NCBI RefSeq assembly: GCF_009708035.1
Contig: NZ_WMBQ01000001.1
Span: 2,361,501-2,425,500 of the forward strand
Length of the DNA: 64,000 nt
Direction of reading: 5' to 3'
From: Hyphomicrobium album
Lineage (GTDB): Bacteria > Pseudomonadota > Alphaproteobacteria > Rhizobiales > Hyphomicrobiaceae
Made by a program: the position numbers and the translations under genes. Numbering within the stretch: position 1 is the first letter of the stretch; every line of letters begins with the position of its first letter. Below, piece by piece: positions 17,805 through 27,431 of the stretch. The notes under the pieces are model-generated. The model searched no databases. It had not been told where the DNA came from and saw nothing but the letters and a program-made list of their open reading frames with translations.

Positions 17805-18424
17805 GCCGCCGCCTCCACCCGCCCCAGGCGGATCGACTGCGCGGCCGCCAGCGCCATCGGCACGTGCGTGGCGATCACCGCCAGGCCGCCGGACGTCAAG
17901 TGTGCGTTGATCGCCGCGACCAGCACCTCGACCGATGTCGCATCGAGCGACACCGTCGGCTCATCCAAGAGCCAGAGCGACCGCGGCGCGACGGCGAGCC
18001 GGGCGAGCCCGAGACGCCGCTTTTGCCCGGCCGAAAGATACCCCGCCGGGATGTCAGCCAGGGCATCGAGCGAGAATTGCGCCAGCGCCCGCTCGACTCG
18101 CGGAGCCACGTTGTCGCCGCCGCCGAGGTAGATCGCCCAAAAGGCGAGGTTCTCCGCCGCCGTCAGGTGCGTCTTGATCCCATCGAGGTGCCCGACAAAG
18201 TGGCAGACCTCGCCCGGCTCCACGTCCTCGCCTGCGCCCACCACGCGAACGCTGCCGGCGGTTGGCTTCAGATATCCCGCGAGAGCCCGCAAAAGTGTCG
18301 ATTTCCCCGAGCCATTCGCGCCGGTGAGCACAATCGCGCTTCCGGCGTCGAGACGCAGCGAAAGCCCGCTGACCACGGGGCGGCCGCCTCGCTCCAAGAC
18401 GAGATTTTCAGCAATGAGCTGCAC
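17801..18424 (-). CDS. ccmA: Cytochrome c biogenesis ATPase CcmA
   Basis: ABC ATPase of 207 residues, partner of CcmB. Walker A GANGSGKST (residues 35-43), signature LSAGQKRR, and Walker B SLWLLDEP are intact. It is the first gene of ccmABCDG and is divergent from acnA. The 245-base gap (18425-18669) must carry both promoters. I see no further gene or clear operator in that gap. Confidence 0.95.
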   Translation of the reverse strand: MQLIAENLVLERGGRPVVSGLSLRLDAGSAIVLTGANGSGKSTLLRALAGYLKPTAGSVRVVGAGEDVEPGEVCHFVGHLDGIKTHLTAAENLAFWAIYLGGGDNVAPRVERALAQFSLDALADIPAGYLSAGQKRRLGLARLAVAPRSLWLLDEPTVSLDATSVEVLVAAINAHLTSGGLAVIATHVPMALAAAQSIRLGRVEAAA

Positions 18425-18669
18425 GGCTCTTCATCATCCGTGTGGCAGAATGCGCTAGCGAAACGATGGGAAAATCCCGCAAGATGGTCCCCGCAAGAGC
18501 GCTGGGCTGGGGCCGGACGCACCTGCGTATACGGCAAGGCTTCCGAAGTCTCCAGCATACCAGCTTAAGCGAGCGACGTCCTCGGCTGCCAGGGTTCTGG
18601 CCGCAGGGTTGACGACCGGGGGGTTACGGCCGTCGCAGGCCGTCGACGGCGAATTGAAGGAGACGAATT

Positions 18670-21387
18670 TTGAAGGACGCGCTGCCGGTGTCGCTGGATA
18701 GCTTCAAATGCCGCAAGACCCTCACCGCCGGTGGCAAGACGTACACCTACTATTCGCTGCCCGAGGCGGAGAAGAACGGCCTTAAGGGCATCTCCAGGCT
18801 GCCGTTCTCGATGATGGTCATCCTCGAGAACCTGCTGCGCCACGAGGATGGGCGCACCGTCACCAAGACCGACATCGAGAACGTCGCCGCCTGGCTCGCC
18901 GACAAGGGCAGTGCCGGCAAGGAGATCGGCTTCCGCCCCGCCCGCGTGCTGATGCAGGATTTCACCGGCGTCCCCGCCGTGGTCGACCTCGCCGCCATGC
19001 GCGACGGCATGAAGCTGCTCGGCGGCGACCCGCAGAAGATCAATCCGCTCGTCCCCGTCGACCTCGTCATCGACCATTCCGTCATCGTCGACGACTTCGG
19101 CTCGCCGCAGTCCCTCGCCAACAACGTCGAGCTCGAGTACGCGCGCAACGCCGAGCGCTACAACTTCCTCAAATGGGGCCAGGGCGCCTTCGACAACTTC
19201 CGCGTCGTGCCGCCCGGCACCGGCATCTGCCACCAGGTGAACCTCGAGTTCCTGGCGCAGACGGTGTGGACGCGCACCTACGCCGACGGCACCGTCCTCG
19301 CCTACCCGGATACGCTCGTCGGCACGGACAGCCACACCACCATGGTCAACGGTCTCGCCGTGCTCGGCTGGGGCGTCGGCGGCATCGAGGCGGAAGCCGC
19401 CATGCTCGGCCAGGCGCAGTCGATGCTGCTGCCCGAGGTCATCGGCTTCAAGCTGATCGGCAAGGTCAACGAAGGCGTCACCGCCACCGACCTCGTGCTC
19501 ACCGTCACGCAGATGCTCCGCAAGAAGGGCGTCGTCGGCAAGTTCGTCGAGTTCTATGGCCCCGGCCTCGACTCCATGCCGCTCGCCGATCGCGCCACCA
19601 TCGCCAACATGGCACCCGAGTACGGCGCCACCTGCGGCTTCTTCCCGATCGATGACGAGACACTGACCTATCTCAAGATCTCCGGCCGCGAAGCCTCTCG
19701 CATCACGCTGGTCGAGGAGTACGCCAAGGCACAGGGCATGTTCCGCGCGTCGGGCTCGCCCGATCCCGTGTTCACCGACACGCTCGAGCTCGATCTCGCC
19801 TCAGTCGTGCCCTCGATGGCCGGACCGAAGCGCCCCGAGGGCCGCATTGCGCTGACCGACATTGCCGCCGGCTTCGCCAAGGCGCTCGATACCGAATACA
19901 AGAAGCCGGGCGAGATTGGCCTGCGCGTGCCTGTGAAGGGCCGCGACTTCGATATCGGCCACGGCGATGTCGTGATCGCCGCGATCACCTCGTGCACCAA
20001 CACGTCGAACCCCAGCGTGCTCATCGCCGCCGGCCTGTTGGCGAAGAAGGCAGTCGAGAAGGGTCTCAAGTCGATGCCGTGGGTGAAGACCTCGCTGGCG
20101 CCAGGCTCGCAGGTCGTCTCCGCCTACCTCGACAAGGCCGGACTGCAGCCCTACCTCGACAAGCTCGGCTTCAACCTCGTCGGTTTCGGTTGCACCACCT
20201 GCATCGGCAATTCCGGACCGCTGGCGCCGGAGCTCTCCGCCGCCATCAACGAGAACGGCGTCGTCGCCGCCGCCGTTCTTTCCGGCAACCGCAACTTCGA
20301 GGGCCGCGTCAGCCCCGACGTGCAGGCGAACTACCTCGCCTCGCCGCCGCTGGTTGTTGCCTACGCGCTCGCCGGCACGGTGCAGAGGGACCTCTCCAAG
20401 GAGCCGCTCGGCGCCGGCAGCGACGGGCAACCGGTCTACTTGAAGGACATCTGGCCGACCTCCAAGGAGATCCAGACGTTCATCCTGGAGAACGTCACGC
20501 GCGAGCTGTTCCTCGATCGCTACGCCGACGTGTTCAACGGCGATGCCTCCTGGCGCGCGATCGACAGCGGCTCAGGCCTCACCTACACGTGGGACGACGA
20601 GAGCACCTACGTGCGCAACCCGCCCTACTTCGAGGGCATCAGCAAACGCCCGATCGATATCACCGATATCAAGGGCGCGCGCATTCTCGGCCTGTTCGGC
20701 GACAAGATCACCACCGACCACATCTCGCCCGCCGGCTCGATCAAGCCGGCCTCGCCCGCCGGCGCCTATCTCCTGGAGCACGACGTCGCCGTCGCCGACT
20801 TCAACCAGTACGGCACGCGGCGCGGCAATCATGAAGTCATGATGCGCGGCACGTTCGCCAACATCCGCATCAAGAACCACATGGTCCGCGACGCCGCCGG
20901 CAACGTGAAGGAAGGCGGCTGGACCGTGCACTATCCGTCCGCCGACCAGATGCCGATCTACGATGCCGCCATGCGCTACAAGGACGAGGGCGTGCCGCTG
21001 GTCGTCTTCGCAGGCGTCGAGTACGGCAACGGCTCCTCGCGCGACTGGGCGGCCAAGGGCACCAACCTCCTGGGCGTGCGCGCCGTCATCGCCCAGTCGT
21101 TCGAGCGCATCCACCGCTCCAACCTCGTCGGCATGGGTATCGTCCCCTTCGTGTTCGAGGACGGCACCAGCTGGCCGTCGCTCGGCCTCAAGGGCGACGA
21201 GGTGGTGAACATCCCGGGGCTCACAACCATCCAGCCGCGCCAGAAGATGGTGGCGGAAATCACCAGCGCCGACGGCTCGGTTAAGAAGGTGCCGATCATC
21301 TGCCGCATCGATACCCTGGACGAGCTCGAGTACTTCAGGAACGGCGGAATCCTGCACTATGTCCTGCGCAACCTGGCGGCAGCCTGA
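18670..21387 (+). CDS. acnA: Aconitate hydratase A
   Basis: TCA-cycle enzyme of 905 residues isomerising citrate to isocitrate with a 4Fe-4S cluster. Cluster-binding cysteines are visible in [10 protein letters not shown] and in [20 protein letters not shown] and the C-terminal swivel-domain segments ([13 protein letters not shown]) are intact. It starts at a TTG with an AAGGAGA Shine-Dalgarno about 10 bases before; no better ATG lies nearby. Length matches the AcnA/IRP family. The acnA-ccmA divergent pair is common in Rhizobiales. Confidence 0.97.
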   Translation: MKDALPVSLDSFKCRKTLTAGGKTYTYYSLPEAEKNGLKGISRLPFSMMVILENLLRHEDGRTVTKTDIENVAAWLADKGSAGKEIGFRPARVLMQDFTGVPAVVDLAAMRDGMKLLGGDPQKINPLVPVDLVIDHSVIVDDFGSPQSLANNVELEYARNAERYNFLKWGQGAFDNFRVVPPGTGICHQVNLEFLAQTVWTRTYADGTVLAYPDTLVGTDSHTTMVNGLAVLGWGVGGIEAEAAMLGQAQSMLLPEVIGFKLIGKVNEGVTATDLVLTVTQMLRKKGVVGKFVEFYGPGLDSMPLADRATIANMAPEYGATCGFFPIDDETLTYLKISGREASRITLVEEYAKAQGMFRASGSPDPVFTDTLELDLASVVPSMAGPKRPEGRIALTDIAAGFAKALDTEYKKPGEIGLRVPVKGRDFDIGHGDVVIAAITSCTNTSNPSVLIAAGLLAKKAVEKGLKSMPWVKTSLAPGSQVVSAYLDKAGLQPYLDKLGFNLVGFGCTTCIGNSGPLAPELSAAINENGVVAAAVLSGNRNFEGRVSPDVQANYLASPPLVVAYALAGTVQRDLSKEPLGAGSDGQPVYLKDIWPTSKEIQTFILENVTRELFLDRYADVFNGDASWRAIDSGSGLTYTWDDESTYVRNPPYFEGISKRPIDITDIKGARILGLFGDKITTDHISPAGSIKPASPAGAYLLEHDVAVADFNQYGTRRGNHEVMMRGTFANIRIKNHMVRDAAGNVKEGGWTVHYPSADQMPIYDAAMRYKDEGVPLVVFAGVEYGNGSSRDWAAKGTNLLGVRAVIAQSFERIHRSNLVGMGIVPFVFEDGTSWPSLGLKGDEVVNIPGLTTIQPRQKMVAEITSADGSVKKVPIICRIDTLDELEYFRNGGILHYVLRNLAAA

Positions 21388-21506
21388 GGGCGGCGGGCGG
21401 GGCCGCGCACCGCTGCCTGCTAAACACTCTTTCGTGAGTTCTGTTGTAGCGTTACACCGTGCCCCCTAGTCTTAAAGGGCGGCTCTTTTCGGTGTACTTT
21501 GCGCTT

Positions 21507-22268
21507 ATGCGGCTAGCTCCTCTCTTAGCTCTGACGATCGCTCTGCTGATCCCGGCGTCCAGCGTGCCTGCGCAGGATGCACCGGGCATCAATCCGTCGT
21601 TCGGGCCGCCGAAGGACGTGCTTGAGCTGTTCACCAGCCAGGGCTGCGACACCTGCCCGCCCGCCGACCAGGTGCTCGCCAAGTTTGCCGCGCGCCCCAA
21701 CGTCATCGCCATCACCCTGCCCGTCGACATCTGGGACTATCTCGGGTGGAAGGACACGCTCGCCTCCGACAAGAACTCCGAGCGCCAGCGCGCCTACGCC
21801 AAGGCGCGCGGCGACGGCGCCATCTACACGCCGCAGGTCGTCGTCAACGGCATGATCGGCGTGAACGGCTCCAACCCCGGCGCCATCGAGGAGGCGATCC
21901 AGGTCACCAACGTGGCGCTCAAGGACGCGCGCGTCCCCATTCGCTTCTGGCACGAGCGCAACTCGATCAAGATCGAGGCAGGTGATGCGCCTGCCGGCTT
22001 GAAATACAAAGAGGCGACGATCTGGTTCGCGGTGGTGCAGAAGCGCGCCGAGGTGCCGATCGAGCGCGGCGACAACAAGGGCAAGACGCTCACCTACACC
22101 AACATCGTGCGCGAGATGCTCCCCGTGGGCTCGTGGAACGGCAAGGCGATGAGCCTGCAGCTCGCCCGCACCGCCGTCATGCGTCCCGAGACCGAGGCCG
22201 CCATCATCCTGCTGCAGGAGGGCAAAGCCGGCCCCATCATCGGCGCCGCCTGGACGGGGCTTTGGTAA
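21507..22268 (+). CDS. DUF1223 exported thioredoxin-like protein
   Basis: Protein of 253 residues. The ATG at 21507 is chosen because MRLAPLLALTIALLIPASSV is a clean signal peptide; a GTG at 21459 would put 16 residues before it. The mature part has a thioredoxin-like start with a CxxC (C47, C50 in SQGCDTCPPAD) and continues TPQVVVNGMIGVNGSNP, as in DUF1223 proteins. It is probably a periplasmic redox protein; a role alongside the nearby Ccm system is possible but only inferred. It follows acnA by about 120 bases. Confidence 0.85.
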   Translation: MRLAPLLALTIALLIPASSVPAQDAPGINPSFGPPKDVLELFTSQGCDTCPPADQVLAKFAARPNVIAITLPVDIWDYLGWKDTLASDKNSERQRAYAKARGDGAIYTPQVVVNGMIGVNGSNPGAIEEAIQVTNVALKDARVPIRFWHERNSIKIEAGDAPAGLKYKEATIWFAVVQKRAEVPIERGDNKGKTLTYTNIVREMLPVGSWNGKAMSLQLARTAVMRPETEAAIILLQEGKAGPIIGAAWTGLW

Positions 22269-22306
22269 GTCGCATTAGTGCACTCGGTGCACACGTCGAA
22301 TTTATA

Positions 22307-22406
22307 TGTTCAAAAACATCGATTTCTTGAACACGTATTGTGGACGTGTTCATTGTCTGCACATATCATCTCGATATGGTCAAAAACTCAAAGAATTTGA
22401 ACACGT
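22307..22406. promoter_or_regulatory. Array of TGTTCA/TGAACA half-sites over the fic start
   Basis: Half-sites lie at 22307-22312 (TGTTCA), 22328-22336 (TGAACACGT), 22344-22352 (ACGTGTTCA) and 22398-22406 (TGAACACGT, inside fic). The middle two form a perfect 9-bp inverted repeat with a 7-base spacer. Separately, GTGCAC-TCG-GTGCAC lies at 22278-22292. Spacings of about 19-21 bases between the first three put them on one helix face, as expected for cooperative repression, perhaps by the Fic protein's own winged helix. Confidence 0.55.
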
Positions 22407-23512
22407 CTGGATTTGCCCCGACGGCACCCTACAATGCACTGCCTGCGCTGCCGGGCCGCCAAGCTCTGGAAACAGTGCCGGTCTTGCGCAAATGCGTCAC
22501 TGCCAGCCGAGCCTTGGCAGGCCTCAAGGAAGCCGCACACCTCATCCCCAACCAAGATGTGCTTATTAACTCAATCCCATTGCGTGAGGCCCGCGACAGC
22601 TCCGCAATCGAGAATATCGTCACGACTAACGATACCTTGTTCAAGTACGCGAACATCGACCCGGAAAAGGCCGACGACGCCACTAAGGAAGCATTGCGTT
22701 ACCGCACGGCCCTAATGCAGGGATTCAAGGACGTCCAGCAAAGGCCCCTCAGCACCAGCACGGCCGTCCTAGTCTGTCGCGCCATAAAAAATGTAGAGCT
22801 CGACGTTCGACAAGTTCCAGGCACTGCGCTCGCACACCAGCCAAGCGGCAAGGTCATCTACACGCCGCCCGAGGGGCAAGCGTTACTGCGTGAGAAGCTC
22901 ACCGACTGGGAGCGCTTTCTACACACCGAAGATGATCTCGACCCAATAATCCGCATGGCTGCTGCTCACTACCAGTTTGAGGCCATCCATCCATTCACCG
23001 ATGGAAACGGCCGAACCGGACGCGTACTCAACACGCTCTACCTGATAGATAAGAAGCTCCTCGACCTCCCGATCCTCTACTTGAGCCGCTACATCAACGA
23101 GCATCGCAGCGAATACTATGATCGCCTGCTAGCCGTGACCACCTCTGGCGCATGGGAGAGTTGGCTGCTTTATATGCTCACCGCCGTCGAGGAAACTTCC
23201 CTATGGACCACCGCAAAGATTCGCGCCGTACGCGACTTGATGGATGGAACCGTCGCGTACGTCAGCGCTGCCTCGCCTAAAGTCTATAGCCGCGAGCTAG
23301 TTGAGGTGATCTTCACGCAGCCCTATAGCCGCATTGCCGATGTCGTTGACGCAGGAATTGCAAACCGAGCGACGGCATCGAAATACTTGAAGGAGCTAGC
23401 CGCAAAGGGATTACTGGAGGAGCGGAAAGAGGGACGTGAGAACATCTACGTCAATGTGCGCTTCCTGGACCTTCTCACGTCCGACAGAAATAGCTTTAAG
23501 AAGTTCTCCTAA
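22376..23512 (+). CDS. Fic family protein (probable AMP-transferase) with C-terminal winged helix
   Basis: Protein of 378 residues from the ATG at 22376; a GTG at 22340 would place the start inside an operator-like repeat. An N-terminal Fic_N-type region carries a class II inhibitory motif SxxxEN (S75-N80, regulatory E79). The catalytic motif HPFTDGNGRTGR (205-216) is complete, so AMPylation of a target hydroxyl is expected. A C-terminal winged helix (about 300-365) suggests DNA binding and self-regulation. Base composition is less GC-rich than its neighbours, consistent with transfer. It converges on the peptidase gene with a 4-base stop-codon overlap. Confidence 0.88.
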   Translation: MVKNSKNLNTSGFAPTAPYNALPALPGRQALETVPVLRKCVTASRALAGLKEAAHLIPNQDVLINSIPLREARDSSAIENIVTTNDTLFKYANIDPEKADDATKEALRYRTALMQGFKDVQQRPLSTSTAVLVCRAIKNVELDVRQVPGTALAHQPSGKVIYTPPEGQALLREKLTDWERFLHTEDDLDPIIRMAAAHYQFEAIHPFTDGNGRTGRVLNTLYLIDKKLLDLPILYLSRYINEHRSEYYDRLLAVTTSGAWESWLLYMLTAVEETSLWTTAKIRAVRDLMDGTVAYVSAASPKVYSRELVEVIFTQPYSRIADVVDAGIANRATASKYLKELAAKGLLEERKEGRENIYVNVRFLDLLTSDRNSFKKFS

Positions 23513-25605
23513 CCCGCCAACCCGCGCTTCTTGAGAAGCCCGCTGATCTCCGGCGGCCGGCCGCGGAAGGCGACGTAGGCCTCCAGTGGATCGCGCTGAT
23601 TGCCGCCCGAGTAGATGAACTTGTGCAGCTTCTTCGCCGTCGCGGAATCGAACGCGTTGCCCGTCTCCTCGAAGGCGGCGAAGGCGTCGGCGTCCATCAC
23701 CTCCGACCACAGGTAGCTGTAGTAGCCTGCCGCATAGCCGCCCATGATGTGCAGGAAGTGCGGGATGCGATGGCGCATGACGATCTCGCGCGGCATGCCG
23801 AGCCGGTCGAGCGTCCCGCGCTCGAACGCGTCGACGTCGAGCGGGCCTGTATCCTCCAGAGCATGCAGCTCCATGTCGACGAACGCCGACGCCAGGTATT
23901 CGATGGTCGAGAATCCCTGATTGAAGTTGCGCGCCTTCTTGATGCGCTTCAGGAGCGCCGCCGGCATCGGCTTGCCCGTCTCGTGGTGCACGGCGAACTT
24001 CTCCAGCACCTCCGGCACCATCAGCCAGTGCTCGTAGAGCTGCGAGGGCAGCTCGACGAAGTCGCGCGTCACCGACGTGCCCGATATCGACGGGTAGGTC
24101 ACGTCCGACAGCAGACCATGCAGGCCGTGCCCGAACTCGTGGAAGAGCGTGCGCGCGTCGTCGAGCGATAGCAGGCTCGGCTGGCCCTCCTCGCCCCTGG
24201 CGAAGTTCATCACGTTGACGATGATCGGCGACACTTCGCCTGCCACCTTCGACTGCGAGCGGAACGCCGACATCCACGCGCCCGAGCGCTTGGACGGCCG
24301 CGCGAAATAATCGCCAAGGAACAGGCCGACGTGCTCGCCGCGCTTGGTCGTCACCTCCCACACGCGCACATCGTCGTGGTAGCGCGGCGCGTCCGGCAGC
24401 TCCTTGAACTTCAGCCCGAACAACCGCGTCGCCGTTTCGAACGCGGCGGCGATGACGTTGTCGAGCGTCAGATACGGGCGCGTCGATGCCTCGTCGACAT
24501 CGTACAGCGCCTTGCGCTCCTTCTCGGCGTAGTAGCGCCAGTCCCACGGCGCGATGGAGAAGTTGCCACCCTCCGCGCGCGCCCGCGCCTGCAGCGCATC
24601 GCGCTCGCCGGTGGCGCGGCGCACCGCCGGCTCCCACACCTTGGCGAGCAGGTCGCGCACGCTGCCCGGCGTCTTGGCCATCGTCTCTTCGAGGCTGTAG
24701 TCGGCGTAGCTCTTGAAACCGAGCAGCCCCGCATACTCCGCACGCAGCGCGATGATCTCGGAGGTGATGGCGCGATTGTCGGTCGCCTCGCCCATTTGCC
24801 CGCGCTTGGTCCAGGCGTTGAACGCTTCCTCGCGCAGGTCGCGGCGCGCCGAGAACTGCAGGAACGGCTCGATCGACGAGCGCGACAGGGTGATGACGTA
24901 CTTGCCGTCGAGGCCCTGATCGGTAGCAACGCGCGCGGCTGAGTCGCGCAGCGCCTCGGGCAGGCCGTCGAGGTCGCGCTCAGTCAGCACCAGGCGCCAG
25001 GACTGCTCGTCCTTCAGAACGTTCTGGGAGAACTGAGTGGCGAGCGTCGCCAGCCGCTGGTTGATCGCGGCGACGCGCGTTTTCTGCTTGGCGCCGAGCT
25101 TAGCGCCGGCGCGCACCAACCACTTGTAGCGTAGCTCCAGAACGCGGCGCTGCTCGTCGGTAAGGTCGAGGTCGTCGCGGCGCTCGTAGAGATCCTCGAC
25201 GCGCTTGAACATGCGGCCGTTGAGCATGATCGCCGTCTCGTGCGCGGCGAGCTTCGGCGCCATGTCGCGCTCGATCGCCTGCAGCGCGTCGCTCGTGTGA
25301 GCGCCGGTGAGATTGTAGAAGACGGACGCGACCTTCTCGAGCAGCCGGCCACTCTTCTCAAGCGCCACGACGGTGTTGTTGAAGGTCGGCTTCGCCGTTT
25401 CGGCGGCGATATGCGCGATCTCCGCCTTGTGCTCCTTCAGGGCCGCGGCGAATGCCGCCTTGTAGTGCTGCGGCTCGATCTTCTTGAACGGCGGCAGGCC
25501 GAAGGCGCTGCCCCATCGAGCCAGCAGCGGATTGGCAGGTTTGGCGCCCGCCGTCGCCTTGCGCGTTGCAGTCTTCGTCTTCGCCTTCGCGACCTTCTTC
25601 GCCAC
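23509..25605 (-). CDS. prlC: M3 family metallopeptidase (oligopeptidase A/PrlC-like)
   Basis: Cytoplasmic zinc oligopeptidase of 698 residues that clips short peptides, including cleaved signal peptides. The zinc motif HEFGHGLH is visible with the downstream Glu-containing region, and length fits M3A enzymes (about 680). A Lys/Ala/Thr-rich N-terminal tail of about 25 residues precedes the conserved GLPPFKKIEPQHYKAAF. Its 3' end overlaps fic by four bases. Upstream lies a hairpin terminator and a candidate ncRNA on the same strand. Confidence 0.93.
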   Translation of the reverse strand: MAKKVAKAKTKTATRKATAGAKPANPLLARWGSAFGLPPFKKIEPQHYKAAFAAALKEHKAEIAHIAAETAKPTFNNTVVALEKSGRLLEKVASVFYNLTGAHTSDALQAIERDMAPKLAAHETAIMLNGRMFKRVEDLYERRDDLDLTDEQRRVLELRYKWLVRAGAKLGAKQKTRVAAINQRLATLATQFSQNVLKDEQSWRLVLTERDLDGLPEALRDSAARVATDQGLDGKYVITLSRSSIEPFLQFSARRDLREEAFNAWTKRGQMGEATDNRAITSEIIALRAEYAGLLGFKSYADYSLEETMAKTPGSVRDLLAKVWEPAVRRATGERDALQARARAEGGNFSIAPWDWRYYAEKERKALYDVDEASTRPYLTLDNVIAAAFETATRLFGLKFKELPDAPRYHDDVRVWEVTTKRGEHVGLFLGDYFARPSKRSGAWMSAFRSQSKVAGEVSPIIVNVMNFARGEEGQPSLLSLDDARTLFHEFGHGLHGLLSDVTYPSISGTSVTRDFVELPSQLYEHWLMVPEVLEKFAVHHETGKPMPAALLKRIKKARNFNQGFSTIEYLASAFVDMELHALEDTGPLDVDAFERGTLDRLGMPREIVMRHRIPHFLHIMGGYAAGYYSYLWSEVMDADAFAAFEETGNAFDSATAKKLHKFIYSGGNQRDPLEAYVAFRGRPPEISGLLKKRGLAG

Positions 25606-25701
25606 GTCGCTCGCTCCGTTCGCGGTTCGGTTTCGCTGCGCACGTTAGACATGGGCGCGCCCGCGTCCAAGAGCGCGCAAGCGTCGCAATAGCGGATGCG
25701 C

Positions 25702-25731
25702 AAAAAAAGAGGGCCGGTGGGGGACCGGCCC
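25702..25731 (-). terminator. Intrinsic terminator upstream of the peptidase gene
   Basis: An 8-bp stem GGGCCGGT/ACCGGCCC (25711-25718 with 25724-25731) is followed on the minus strand by TCTTTTTTT (A-run 25702-25708 on plus). No minus-strand protein gene ends here, so it should terminate a non-coding transcript or a leader of the peptidase mRNA. Confidence 0.8.
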
Positions 25732-25890
25732 ATGACGAATTTGGGGGGAGATAAATACTACTGGGAGTCTGCCTTAAAACCCGGTCCTCGGAACTGCCCA
25801 GGGGGCTGGGGGGCTGAGAGTCCGGGCGGTTCCGCCGGACCGGGTCTAGAGGCAACGATTGTCACTCTCGCATCGGTTTGGGGCGGATCA
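25702..25890 (-). ncRNA. Candidate structured ncRNA or attenuated leader
   Basis: Upstream of the terminator, on the minus strand, the DNA folds into one long imperfect hairpin. GGACCGGGT/ACCCGGTCC (25837-25845 with 25779-25787) closes it, and inner GTTCC and GGGC stems (25824-25833) pair with 25790-25799. An outer stem of about six pairs is at 25850-25855 with 25769-25774. A long rod with internal loops plus an intrinsic terminator is the form of a small RNA such as 6S, though no signature is confirmed. It could instead be a leader controlling the peptidase gene. The 5' end is approximate. The 450-base gap 25606-26055 contains no convincing protein gene. Confidence 0.45.
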
Positions 25891-26055
25891 TTGTCCGGCA
25901 AGCGGAGCGAATTTGTCCATGTCGGGGAATTTCCGTGCCGCGCTGCGCCGATTGCGCGCACGTGATGCATATGCGCGGCATGAGTGCACAAGCGTGAGGC
26001 TTGAAATCGGGCGCGAGCAGCGCGATCATGAAGGTATCGCGACAGGGAGGCGCCG

Positions 26056-26448
26056 TTGAGCGAATCCGAACCGATACTCTTCAGCCCGTCTCGCACGGGC
26101 GGCTATCGCGGCCATCCCGCCGCAGGTGGCCACTCACCTGACCCTCTGCGCTGCATCACTTTCACTCGCCATGAACTCATGGCCATTCTCGCCGTCTATG
26201 GCCGCAAGGTCGCGGCGGGCGAATGGCGCGACTACGCCATCGACCTCGGCCGCGACAAGGCGGTTTTCTCCGTCTTCCGCCGCGCGAGCGAGGTGCCGCT
26301 GTTCCGCATCGAGAAGAGCCCCAAGCTCGCGCGCAAGCAGGGTGCCTACTCGGTCCTGGCGCCGGCGGGCCTCATCTTGAAGCGCGGCCCCGACCTTGCC
26401 CGCGTCCTCAGCGTTCTGGAAAGCCGCCCGCGCCTCGTCACCGCGTAA
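26056..26448 (+). CDS. DUF2794 family protein
   Basis: Small protein of 130 residues found widely in alphaproteobacteria; function unknown. The conserved core is FTRHELMAILAVYGRKVAAG, EWRDYAIDLGRDKAVFSVFRR and FRIEKSPKLARKQGAYSVL. No signal peptide or membrane segment is visible, so it is probably cytoplasmic. It begins at a TTG (MSESEPILF); I see no strong ribosome site, so a start a few codons downstream is possible. It converges on the YbhL-like gene across a repeat element. Confidence 0.8.
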   Translation: MSESEPILFSPSRTGGYRGHPAAGGHSPDPLRCITFTRHELMAILAVYGRKVAAGEWRDYAIDLGRDKAVFSVFRRASEVPLFRIEKSPKLARKQGAYSVLAPAGLILKRGPDLARVLSVLESRPRLVTA

Positions 26449-26456
26449 CTCAACAC

Positions 26457-26613
26457 TGTCATCCCGGAAGCCGGAGCATAGCGAAGGCTATCCGGGACCC
26501 AGCGTAAGAATCGTCGACGACTCCGTAGTGCCTTCGGCGCTCTTTGTGCTGGGTCCCGGCTCAGCGCTCGCGTCCATGCGGAGCATGGCTACGCTCGCTT
26601 GGCCGGGATGACA
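26457..26613. repeat. Interspersed inverted-end element B (convergent junction)
   Basis: The ends TGTCATCCCGG (26457-26467) and CCGGGATGACA (26603-26613) are exact inverted copies. Inside, GGGACCCAGC (26493-26502) and GCTGGGTCCC (26550-26559) form a second inverted pair. It fills the convergent gap between DUF2794 and the YbhL-like gene and belongs to the same family as elements A, C and D. Confidence 0.8.
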
Positions 26614-26624
26614 GTATGAACCCC

Positions 26625-26658
26625 CAAAAGCAAAGGGCCGCGGAGTGATCCGCGGCCC
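26625..26658 (-). terminator. Terminator of the YbhL-like gene
   Basis: A 10-bp perfect stem GGGCCGCGGA/TCCGCGGCCC with loop GTGA (26635-26658) is followed on the minus strand by TTTGCTTTTGGGG. It lies 27 bases after the stop of the YbhL-like gene. Confidence 0.8.
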
Positions 26659-26684
26659 TCGCCGTTTCGTCGCTGCCGGTCGGC

Positions 26685-27431
26685 TTACTCGCGGTTGCCG
26701 AACAGATTGAGCAGCATCATGAACATGTTGATGAAGTCGAGGTACAGGCTGAGGGCGCCCATGATGGCGCTCTTGCCCATCGCCACCGCATCACCGGCGA
26801 CCATCGTGTAGCCGTCCTTGATGCGCTGCGTGTCGTAGGCGGTGAGGCCGGCGAACACGAGCACGCCGATCACCGAGACCGCGAACTGCAGGCCGCTCGA
26901 CTGCAGGAAGATATTGACGATCGAAGCGAGGATGATGCCGATGAGGCCCATGAACAGGAACGAGCCCCAGCCGGAGATGTCGCGCTTCGTCGTATAGCCC
27001 CACAGGCTGAGCGCGCCGAACGTCGCCGCGGTGATGAAGAAGATCTGCGCGATCGACTGGCCGGTGAAGACCAGGAAGATCGACGACAGCGACACGCCCA
27101 TCACGGCCGCGAACAGCCAGAACGTGAGCTGCGCCGCGCCGACGCTCATCTTCTCGATGCGGAACGAGAGGAAGAATACGAAGGCGAGCGGGGCGAGCAT
27201 GACGACCCACTTCAGCGGCGAAGCGTAGAGCGCCGTGCCGAACGCCGTGAGCTGGCCGTCGGCGCCGACGGCCATCATGCTGGTGAGGTAAGCCGCGACG
27301 CCCGTAAGAGCCACGCCGGCGGCCATGTAGTTATAGACGCCGAGCATGTAGGAGCGCAGACCCTCGTCTACCGCGGCGCCGGTGCGGGTCGGGTAGGCAG
27401 AAGTTGCGGACCTAGGATCAAACTGAGCCAT
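26685..27431 (-). CDS. Bax inhibitor-1/YbhL family membrane protein
   Basis: Inner-membrane protein of 248 residues with seven hydrophobic segments, preceded by a polar N-terminus (MAQFDPRSATSAYPTRTG). Conserved features of the BI-1/TMBIM family are VFAGLTAYDTQRIKDGY and the C-terminal SLYLDFINMFMMLL, with conserved acidic residues. Related proteins form pH-sensitive calcium leak channels; the role in this organism is unknown. AGGGAA serves as ribosome site. A structured leader (27432-27540) resembles the ybhL RNA motif of alphaproteobacteria in position. Confidence 0.92.
   Translation of the reverse strand: MAQFDPRSATSAYPTRTGAAVDEGLRSYMLGVYNYMAAGVALTGVAAYLTSMMAVGADGQLTAFGTALYASPLKWVVMLAPLAFVFFLSFRIEKMSVGAAQLTFWLFAAVMGVSLSSIFLVFTGQSIAQIFFITAATFGALSLWGYTTKRDISGWGSFLFMGLIGIILASIVNIFLQSSGLQFAVSVIGVLVFAGLTAYDTQRIKDGYTMVAGDAVAMGKSAIMGALSLYLDFINMFMMLLNLFGNRE

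Noticed and set aside
25741-25800. Plus-strand GCCTTAAAAC, similar to a segment of E. coli 6S RNA
   Set aside because: The intrinsic terminator and the long hairpin favour a minus-strand transcript, and the plus strand lacks the expected closing stem and terminator.
25758-26096. Minus-strand frame of about 112 codons upstream of the terminator at 25702-25731
   Set aside because: It overlaps the 5' end of the DUF2794 gene on the other strand, has no ribosome site or recognisable composition, and the region folds as a structured RNA.
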